From Lujinxingia litoralis (GTDB taxonomy: Bacteria > Myxococcota_A > Bradymonadia > Bradymonadales > Bradymonadaceae), in NCBI RefSeq assembly GCF_003260125.1, contig NZ_QHKO01000007.1, positions 63,232 to 127,231 on the forward strand: a stretch of DNA of 64,000 nucleotides. The letters run 5' to 3'. The position numbers were made by a program, and so were the translations under genes. How positions within the stretch are numbered: the stretch's first letter is position 1; every line of letters begins with the position of its first letter. A model generated the notes under the pieces. The model did not search any database. It saw only the letters and a program-made list of their open reading frames with translations, and was not told the origin of the DNA. This document shows positions 57,911-64,000 of this stretch, piece after piece.

Positions 57911-58300
57911 ATGAGCGCGTCGAAGCTCCAGCGGTGGGCCTTTTTGCCCGCCACCTGCCTCGCCACCGACGCCGACGACCCCACCGACGCCGATGACCCC
58001 ACCGGCGGCACCCGCGAGCTCGCCACCGACAAAGCTCCCCGCACCATCGAGTTGGCTGACGGTCGGGTGGCAGTCGTGGAGGCCGCCCGCGTCGATGGTT
58101 TTCATATGGTCTATTATTACTTCGACGCCACGGGCCTGGAGGGTGCCACCACCGCGGATCTGCAAGCGTTTATGGCGCGCTCCGGCAAGGCGTTTGGCTC
58201 CAGGCACCCGGAGGTCTCGCTGTACTTCTCAAGCTCGGCGACGAAGGACGCGCAGGGGAGGGGGATCTGGGAGTTTTGTGTGACGTATGATTGGGGGTGA
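57911..58300 (+). CDS. Small hypothetical protein with duplicated relative at the window end
   Basis: 129 residues. N-terminal part contains two DADDPT units. The rest (RVAVVEAARVDGFHMVYYYF ... DLQAFMARSGKAFGSRHPEV ... WEFCVTYDWG) looks like a small alpha/beta protein. No known family. Residues from about 18 to 118 are encoded by a segment repeated at 63,614-63,915. The start is uncertain; no clear ribosome site is present. Confidence 0.5.
   Translation: MSASKLQRWAFLPATCLATDADDPTDADDPTGGTRELATDKAPRTIELADGRVAVVEAARVDGFHMVYYYFDATGLEGATTADLQAFMARSGKAFGSRHPEVSLYFSSSATKDAQGRGIWEFCVTYDWG
57963..58264. repeat. 302-bp direct repeat, left copy
   Basis: Identical, as far as I can compare by eye, to 63,614-63,915 at a constant offset of 5,651 bases. 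It encompasses most of the small gene at 57,911, lacking its start and last 12 codons. It brackets the nuclease/ATPase pair between the two copies. Confidence 0.92.
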
Positions 58301-58390
58301 GGGGGGGAGGGCGTGTGGGGGAAGTCGGCGCTGAGAGTAAAATCCCCCCAGATAGTCCGGAACAACACCCTATGCGCCGATGCTCCTTCT

Positions 58391-61300
58391 TTAGCCGTGG
58401 TACTCTGCCAGGGGGAGGTCTTTAGATGCGTTGATGTCCCGACCCGTCGCACGGGCAATGAGTCTTCGGAGGTACGCGTCGTCCACAACGCCTGAATCAA
58501 GCTCGGATGACACACTCCCGATGACCCTTAGCCAGAGCTCCTCTCTGGACAATGGCTTTCGGGGATCGAGAAACCCCCTGTCTGCAAGAAACTCTTCGAG
58601 ATCTGATATCTTGTTGGCCCGAAAGCGGGCCACATCGCCGCGCTCCAGGAGATCAAGTAAGGCCCGGGCGTCGCCGTTAAGCTCTTCACATCTCTCGCTG
58701 ACCTCGTCGATAAAGGCACCGCTCACCGCCCCCGAAGCCTCCAGATCGGCACGTGTCACCGGTTTTCCTCGCCCCACCAACCACGCATCGGTAAAGGTTT
58801 CGAGTGCGCGTTGTCCCGCCTGAATGCGTGCCAGCAATTGGGGCGTCAGCGAGTTTATAGAGAGTTCGCCTTGCTCTTGAAGGCTCTTCAACGCTCCCCA
58901 GTACGTGATGCCTCGCTCCAAGACGCTGTGCAAGACCGTTGTATTCTCGATGAGAAACCAGAGATGGACGGCTCCTGCCGGGTCATGGGGGTTAAGACGC
59001 CGGGGAACCTTCAGGCGAAGGCCATATTCGGCGTGCGAGAGGCCCTGCGGTGGCGGAACCATGACCGGTGCCGGAGGCAGGCTCGTATCGTCGTAGATAT
59101 CTCGGTAATTGGCGTTCCCTTCTGAGCTTCCGAGTTCAATGAAGCGAGAGCTGACCGTGGATCTTTCAAGGCGAAGTCGCCATTTGGCGACTTCGTCGTG
59201 CTGAGCTGTGAGGTAGAAGATCTGGCGGCCGGAGACGCTGATGCGCTCAATGGCTTCCATGATCGCCTCGGCCCGCAGATCATCGCTGTTGGCAAGCGTT
59301 TCATCGAGAATCAGGGGGAGTCTGGCGCCGCGTTCCTGGTGTTCGACAAAGGCCACGCGCACGGCCAGAAGAAGCTGCACGCGCGTGCCGCTGGAGAGCT
59401 CGTTCAAGTTCTGCCCAATCTCCCGGACCTCGTCAAACGCGCGAAACTGGGGCGAATCACCGCCTTCAATGACCAGACGGTAGCGCCCACGGGTGATCTC
59501 CGAGAAGAGCTGATTGGCGCGATGGAACACCAAAGGGCGATCGCGATCTCGGGTCTCCTCACGCAGAAAGTCGGCGAGATGATGGCCGATGAGCTGCGCG
59601 TAAGTCTTCTCCCTCTTGGAACTCAGAGTGTGTAAGGCATCCTCGTAAGCTCCCCGCTTATCCAGGACATCGTGGGATTTTTTGGCCGCTCCAATCCTGG
59701 TTTCAATATCCTGTCGTTCTTGGAGCAAATAATCCCGCTGTGCGAGCTTTTCCTCGATCTTGTTTAACTCGTTGGAGAGGGAGCTATCTGATGCCTCAAT
59801 CAGCTCTTCTGTGAACCCCTGATGCGCTACGAGACGGCCCTTTTCGTACTCAAAGGTCGACGCTTTGTCGCGTGCATCGCTGGAGTTCTCTTCAAACGAC
59901 GAAAGTTGACGGCACAGGGTCATAAGACCGTGGTCATCGTCGATAGCGAGATCCAGTCTCAGGAAAAGCGCTTCGAGAGCCTCGTCACATTCGCGCAATT
60001 CCTGGTCAGCGGCAGCAACGTCCTTCTCGGCTCTGTGCACTTCTTCGAGCAAAGACCGGAGGTTTGAGTGCTGGCGTTTGAGGGTCTCAAGTTCGGCGTG
60101 CGCGTGTGCCGAGCCATCAACAGACAAAACACCAAAAGGTCGTAGCGCATCGTGAATCTCTAGTCGAAGTGCGCTCGCCTGGTCAGCAGCGGTGGTCAAC
60201 TCGGCATCTTTTGCCAGAACGTCGGCACAGGCTGCCTGCCATTCCTGAAGGTGTTTGATAAGCCAGAAGAGATCTGCCGGCTCTCGTTTTAAGGGCTCCT
60301 GGAGCGAGAGTCCCAGCGTGTCGGCCAGTGCCTGGCAGGCGTGTTCGAGCTTCTGCTCGCGGGCCTTGAGCTCGTCAAACTCGCGCTGTTCGCTCTTCCA
60401 TCGCGCCGACTTCAAGTCGGATAGGACGGCCCGGGCGTGGGATTCCTCCAACTCGCGAATGCGCTCATCGACGGCGTCTTCGTTCCAGGTGCGGGGGGGC
60501 GTGATATCGAGTTTTTCGTATTCCTGTCGAAACATCGCACGGCGATTTTCAGCGCCAGCCAGGGGCGTGGGCGCGGAGGCCCAGAATACCCATCCCAATG
60601 CACCTGCGATGAGCAGGAGCGCACACCAGGCGACATGAAGCAAAAACACAAGGGTGAAGCCAAGAGCCGCGATCAGGAGCGCGCAGATAAGAACGACACG
60701 ACGCGCGCTTTTCCGGGAGGGGGCTTCAGGTGCCGTGGAGGCCACGGGGCCGGGGCTTCGCAACCATTGTTGGAGGTAACGAAGGGCCTGCAGGACGCGC
60801 TCCGCGGAGGTGTGCGTGTCTTGGCCATCGAGGATGTCCTGAAGTGCCCGCATGGCCTGCAGGCCTCCTCGGACTTTATCGGCCTCTAACGCCAGGTTGT
60901 GAATCTCTCGAATCGCCCGGGCATCGATCGTGCCCGGGTCTGATAGAGCGTTTCCTTCGCCAATAAGCGCCAGGCTTGCGTCCCGGCGCTTCTGAGCCGA
61001 GTCAAACTCGCGATGGAGCGAGAGCTGGAGTTCCTCAAGCCTTTTGAGATCGTTAATACGGCGAGCTTGCGTATCAAACAGCGACTCCGGGAGGCCTGTT
61101 ATGGGGATGGGGCTGGCATCGATCTCTTTCTTAGAGTCGTTGATGATGGCCTGCGCTTCATCGCGTTTGCGCGCGGCGTTAGAGCGCCGGGTGCGAAGAT
61201 CCTGGAGTCGATCTTTCTCATCGCCGCGCAGCTTGTGCATCGCCGGAGGGAAGTCCTCCAGCTTTGCTTTGGCAGCCTGAAATGCCTGACGTGTGGCGTG

Positions 61301-61942
61301 ATAACGAAGGGCGTGTTCGAGGAGGGACTTTCGTTTGAGCTTATCGTCGTGCTCTTCGAGCTTCCTGGTCAATTCTTCAAGACGAGACTCTTCATGGCTG
61401 AGCTCCTCCTGTTTTTGGCGGGCGTCATGCCAGGCGGTTTTGGTGTTTTTGGCGGCCTTCGTCAGACTGTCACTGCGAATGTTGGGTTCAGTAAAGCCGA
61501 GGGAATTTGCGGCCTTCGGGACGTCGTATCCGCCGACCGACTCCCTCATGATCGTTTCGGCGAAGGAGCGGTTATCCGCCTCCAAAAGCTCATGGAGGCA
61601 GAGGTAGTAGCGGTCCCTCGCCGAGGAGGGCGGTAGGGGAAGAGCGTCTTGAGCGGGGATTCCGTCGCGTTGCCGGGTCGAGCGAGCCCCCTGGACTTCC
61701 ACATGCCACTGCTCTCCGCGGTAGCTGAGCCTAGCGACCAGCTCGGCGTTTTCTAACGCCGGCTTATCGGGCCAGAGGAGGGTTTCAACGGAGCGGGCCA
61801 GGGTGGTTTTTCCGGAGGCATTCGGGCCAAAGATGATGTTGATGCCTTCAGCCAGGCTGTCGACCTGAAAGCCGGGGGGGCGAAACGCAGCGGCCCGTCG
61901 GACCTCCACTTTTTCAAAGCGCACGTCGTTGCTGAGCATCAC
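58391..61942 (-). CDS. YhaN/Rad50-like membrane-associated ATPase with long C-terminal extension
   Basis: 1,183 residues. The start is the GTG at 61,942 or the adjacent ATG at 61,939. Walker A GPNASGKT at 39-46. Long helical coiled-coil arms lie around 155-390 and 480-760. Between them are two hydrophobic helices at about 410-460 (ICALLIAALGFTLVFLLHVA, ALLLIAGALGWVFWAS), as in YhaN-type SbcC relatives. ABC signature ELSSGTRVQLLLAVRVAF at about 845 and Walker B LPLILDETLANSDD at about 880. Beyond about 930 a 250-residue extension follows that YhaN proteins lack, as far as I know. It pairs with the phosphoesterase upstream, with overlapping start. Confidence 0.85.
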   Translation of the reverse strand: MMLSNDVRFEKVEVRRAAAFRPPGFQVDSLAEGINIIFGPNASGKTTLARSVETLLWPDKPALENAELVARLSYRGEQWHVEVQGARSTRQRDGIPAQDALPLPPSSARDRYYLCLHELLEADNRSFAETIMRESVGGYDVPKAANSLGFTEPNIRSDSLTKAAKNTKTAWHDARQKQEELSHEESRLEELTRKLEEHDDKLKRKSLLEHALRYHATRQAFQAAKAKLEDFPPAMHKLRGDEKDRLQDLRTRRSNAARKRDEAQAIINDSKKEIDASPIPITGLPESLFDTQARRINDLKRLEELQLSLHREFDSAQKRRDASLALIGEGNALSDPGTIDARAIREIHNLALEADKVRGGLQAMRALQDILDGQDTHTSAERVLQALRYLQQWLRSPGPVASTAPEAPSRKSARRVVLICALLIAALGFTLVFLLHVAWCALLLIAGALGWVFWASAPTPLAGAENRRAMFRQEYEKLDITPPRTWNEDAVDERIRELEESHARAVLSDLKSARWKSEQREFDELKAREQKLEHACQALADTLGLSLQEPLKREPADLFWLIKHLQEWQAACADVLAKDAELTTAADQASALRLEIHDALRPFGVLSVDGSAHAHAELETLKRQHSNLRSLLEEVHRAEKDVAAADQELRECDEALEALFLRLDLAIDDDHGLMTLCRQLSSFEENSSDARDKASTFEYEKGRLVAHQGFTEELIEASDSSLSNELNKIEEKLAQRDYLLQERQDIETRIGAAKKSHDVLDKRGAYEDALHTLSSKREKTYAQLIGHHLADFLREETRDRDRPLVFHRANQLFSEITRGRYRLVIEGGDSPQFRAFDEVREIGQNLNELSSGTRVQLLLAVRVAFVEHQERGARLPLILDETLANSDDLRAEAIMEAIERISVSGRQIFYLTAQHDEVAKWRLRLERSTVSSRFIELGSSEGNANYRDIYDDTSLPPAPVMVPPPQGLSHAEYGLRLKVPRRLNPHDPAGAVHLWFLIENTTVLHSVLERGITYWGALKSLQEQGELSINSLTPQLLARIQAGQRALETFTDAWLVGRGKPVTRADLEASGAVSGAFIDEVSERCEELNGDARALLDLLERGDVARFRANKISDLEEFLADRGFLDPRKPLSREELWLRVIGSVSSELDSGVVDDAYLRRLIARATGRDINASKDLPLAEYHG

Positions 61943-63249
61943 AGATCCTCCTGGATTTTCTGAGCGTGCAGGGCATCAAGGAGCGACAAACCCTGGGCGA
62001 TGATCATCTGGGTGATGGCGTCATCCTTGATGAAATCCCGGGTCTGTTGGTCGGCAAGAAGGGGGGAGAACGCGCTTGCTTTGTGGGCCTTTTCTAGCGT
62101 TCTACGCAGCTCGTTGAAGAGAGATTTTCGGGATGCGTCGATAACCCCCTTTTGTAGGTCGAGAATCAGGCTGGCCAGAACGCCTGGTGGGTCGTTCCCG
62201 CGGGCCAGTATGTTAAGGTCAAGTTCGGGGGTTGTGTTGATAAACACAGTGTCGATGGACGCATGAGCTCTCTGATAGGAGAGCTCCAGATCGGTCTGCA
62301 GGCTCCGGTAAAGTGAGTCGAGACTGCGGTGAAGTTTGGTGCGGCCCTCCAGCGTGATGCGATAGACGACGTGTTTTAGTGTGTTCTGCTGCGCGACAAG
62401 GCTTTGAAGATCCTCGCGAATCTTCGATGGGACGACGTGTTTAAAGTCGTCCTCGCTTTGCACGGTGGTGAGATCGATTCGAAGGGGGCGATAGCGCAGG
62501 GAGGCCAGGGGGAGGTGCGTGGCCTGGACCGCTTCGCTCGCACCGACTTCTACCAGCCAAGGGCCATGGGCTCCGGGTTCGCCAGGGTGAAGGGGTTGAG
62601 GCGAGCCGGGGTAGAGAATCAGGCCATTTGAGGGGGTACGGTGCTCCTGAGGGGCGTGGATATGCCCGAGGAGCCAGGCGGCGACGGGATGCTGTGCGAG
62701 CTCCGAGGTGGTCACCGGCGCGTAGGAGCTTGTGGGCTGATCGAGGTCAGCGTGAAGCAGGCCCACCGTCGGTAGATCGCTTTGCAGGTCGGGAAGAGCA
62801 GCCAGGGGAGAGCGCTTCACATGCTGTGTGGGGTAGGACCAGCCGATGAGCTGCAGTACAGGCTGGCCCTGGCGCTCGAAAAGCGCTGATTCCCAGGTGC
62901 CCTCTTTGCCCAAAAGGTGAAAATGACTGTCGCCGAGTACCCTGTGGAGCTTTGAGAGAACATCAAAGTCGTGGTTGCCTGATACGGCGTAGGTTGCAAT
63001 GTTGGCTTCCCGAAGGCGCTTCAGCCCACACTCGAGCGGTCCTATGGCTTCGTAATAACGGTTCTCCCGGTCGACAACGTCGCCCGTGAGCGCCACGAGA
63101 TCCACACGATGGTCAATTGCGGCCTGTACGATAGCTTCCCAGATTGTCGCTACGCTTAGTCCGCGTCGTGAGGAGGGGATTCGGCTGGGCCGGCGGCCCA
63201 GGTGAAGGTCTCCTGTGTAGAGTATTTTTACTGGCTCGAATGCATTCAT
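61939..63249 (-). CDS. SbcD/Mre11-like calcineurin-type phosphoesterase
   Basis: 436 residues. Metallophosphoesterase motifs in order: LYTGDLHLGR at 10-19 (Asp14 and His16), LTGDVVDREN at about 54, VSGNHDFD at about 93, LLHADLD at about 165, and LLGHIHAPQ at about 193. The C-terminal 180 residues are helical, as in Mre11-type exonucleases that clamp the ATPase. It belongs with the Rad50-like gene downstream (4-base overlap). Predicted to process DNA ends with the ATPase. The DNA-repair or defence role is inferred. Confidence 0.88.
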   Translation of the reverse strand: MNAFEPVKILYTGDLHLGRRPSRIPSSRRGLSVATIWEAIVQAAIDHRVDLVALTGDVVDRENRYYEAIGPLECGLKRLREANIATYAVSGNHDFDVLSKLHRVLGDSHFHLLGKEGTWESALFERQGQPVLQLIGWSYPTQHVKRSPLAALPDLQSDLPTVGLLHADLDQPTSSYAPVTTSELAQHPVAAWLLGHIHAPQEHRTPSNGLILYPGSPQPLHPGEPGAHGPWLVEVGASEAVQATHLPLASLRYRPLRIDLTTVQSEDDFKHVVPSKIREDLQSLVAQQNTLKHVVYRITLEGRTKLHRSLDSLYRSLQTDLELSYQRAHASIDTVFINTTPELDLNILARGNDPPGVLASLILDLQKGVIDASRKSLFNELRRTLEKAHKASAFSPLLADQQTRDFIKDDAITQMIIAQGLSLLDALHAQKIQEDL

Positions 63250-63520
63250 TTCGGGTGGCCTTATTGACTGTTTTGTAGTTCTTTGTGTGTATTATGTGAA
63301 TAAGGTTTATCGGTAAGGGTAAGCGGATAACGTAAGGGTTAGGACTTGAGATAACCTGCACTCGCCCCTGTCGATGATATGATTCATCTAGCTTAACGGA
63401 TTAGTCCTGGATCGTATATGGCCAAAATTACCGCGATACGATCAGGATGCGTCTAAGGCGTCAGCCAAGACTAGCAAAAATAGAAGTCGGGTCTATCAAG
63501 AGCGAGAGGCGAACGGGGGA
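63250..63520. other. AT-richer intergenic stretch upstream of the phosphoesterase gene
   Basis: About 270 bases, lower GC than the flanks, with no convincing gene. It should carry the promoter of the nuclease-pair operon. A short palindromic pattern (atcgtat...atacgat) at about 63,413-63,443 is visible. Confidence 0.45.
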
Positions 63521-63600
63521 CGTAGAATTCGCCCCTGGAGGTAAAAATTACCCTCAGGTGGCGGATGAAAGCGGGTAGTGAGGTAAAAATTACCCCCGAC
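63521..63600. mobile_element. Possible IS21-like terminus remnant
   Basis: Three spaced copies of an A/T core followed by C runs: tagaattcgcccctgg, taaaaattaccctcagg and taaaaattacccccgacc. They lie directly before the right copy of the 302-bp repeat. Multiple subterminal repeats of this shape occur at IS21-family ends. No transposase (istA or istB) is visible in the window, so this is a tentative call. Confidence 0.3.
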
Positions 63601-64000
63601 CGCAGCAACCGCCCCACCGACGCCGACGACCCCACCGACGCCGATGACCCCACCGGCGGCACCCGCGAGCTCGCCACCGACAAAGCTCCCCGCACCATCG
63701 AGTTGGCTGACGGTCGGGTGGCAGTCGTGGAGGCCGCCCGCGTCGATGGTTTTCATATGGTCTATTATTACTTCGACGCCACGGGCCTGGAGGGTGCCAC
63801 CACCGCGGATCTGCAAGCGTTTATGGCGCGCTCCGGCAAGGCGTTTGGCTCCAGGCACCCGGAGGTCTCGCTGTACTTCTCAAGCTCGGCGACGAAGGAC
63901 GCGCAGGGGAGGGGGGCAAGAAACGCTTCCGACGGCGGTCCATGTACGATTCTCGGGGAAGAAACGCTTCCGACGGCGGTCCATGTACGATTCTCGGGGA
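63565..64000 (+). CDS. Fused copy of the small DADDPT protein, open through the window edge
   Basis: Open from ATG at 63,565 without a stop to the edge (145 codons visible). The first 17 codons come from the repeat-rich DNA (MKAGSEVKITPDR), then DADDPT and the same protein as at 57,911 to the residues before WEFCVTYDWG. From 63,916 the frame enters the 41-bp tandem repeat. A fusion product or a decayed gene; expression is doubtful. Confidence 0.35.
   Translation, partial: MKAGSEVKITPDRSNRPTDADDPTDADDPTGGTRELATDKAPRTIELADGRVAVVEAARVDGFHMVYYYFDATGLEGATTADLQAFMARSGKAFGSRHPEVSLYFSSSATKDAQGRGARNASDGGPCTILGEETLPTAVHVRFSG
63614..63915. repeat. 302-bp direct repeat, right copy
   Basis: Matches 57,963-58,264 base for base as compared by eye; differs immediately outside at both ends (preceding ccgc vs cctcg; following g vs a). 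Confidence 0.92.
63919..64000. repeat. 41-bp tandem repeat at the window edge
   Basis: Two adjacent identical units of 41 bases starting agaaacgcttccgacggcgg; the second ends exactly at the window edge, so more copies may follow. There is no spacer between units, so it is not a CRISPR array as seen here. Confidence 0.9.

Noticed and set aside
63919..64000. CRISPR array at the right edge
   Set aside because: Adjacent units are identical over 41 bases with no variable spacer between them, so it is a tandem repeat as visible here.

Overview
The window is high-GC bacterial DNA, probably from a Bradymonadales-like delta-proteobacterium related to myxobacteria (inference from gene content). The main reasons are the many secreted cysteine-rich lipoproteins with 'CGDG..GEACDDGN'-type repeats, MopE-like D-x-D-x-D-G-x-G proteins and Asp/Thr/Pro-rich linkers after the lipid-anchor cysteine. 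No rRNA, tRNA or convincing CRISPR array was seen.

Left part (1-14,500) is a defence and accessory island. It starts with an edge-truncated thioredoxin-like/pentapeptide lipoprotein and a small secreted protein. Next is an RloB + AAA15 ATPase pair (AbiL/RloAB type), bracketed by two 243-bp direct copies of the 3' end of a YgjP-like metallopeptidase gene. Then comes a complete type I restriction-modification operon read leftward (hsdM-hsdS-hsdR-ygjP-like, all coupled). After that are a DUF6932-like nucleotidyltransferase with an unrecognised partner and a frameshifted remnant of the DarG antitoxin that runs into a hexamer satellite. The CTCGNN satellite occurs at three places (about 11.9, 14.1 and 19.7 kb).

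Middle part (14.6-45 kb) holds a 1-Cys peroxiredoxin, pairs of paralogous Cys-rich lipoproteins, a TPP-riboswitch operon (methyltransferase + TenA), a cytochrome bd oxidase (cydAB), a cupredoxin-like lipoprotein and several intergenic repeat families. At 36-45.7 kb, two paralogous LuxR-type regulators flank an operon for a 1,450-residue coiled-coil lipoprotein and a 1,018-residue MopE-like lipoprotein.

Right part (45.8-64 kb) has hemF, an ECF sigma / FecR-type anti-sigma / outer-membrane-protein operon, slyD, folK, uvrB and small membrane proteins. It ends with an Mre11/SbcD-like phosphoesterase plus a membrane-anchored YhaN/Rad50-like ATPase. This nuclease pair is bracketed by a 302-bp direct repeat that is identical at every base I compared, and the window ends in a 41-bp tandem repeat. 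Two multi-gene modules (RloAB and the Mre11/Rad50-like pair) are therefore each bracketed by direct duplications of neighbouring gene fragments, which suggests modular gain and loss. Most coding is on the minus strand, and strong hairpin-plus-T-run terminators separate many of the units.
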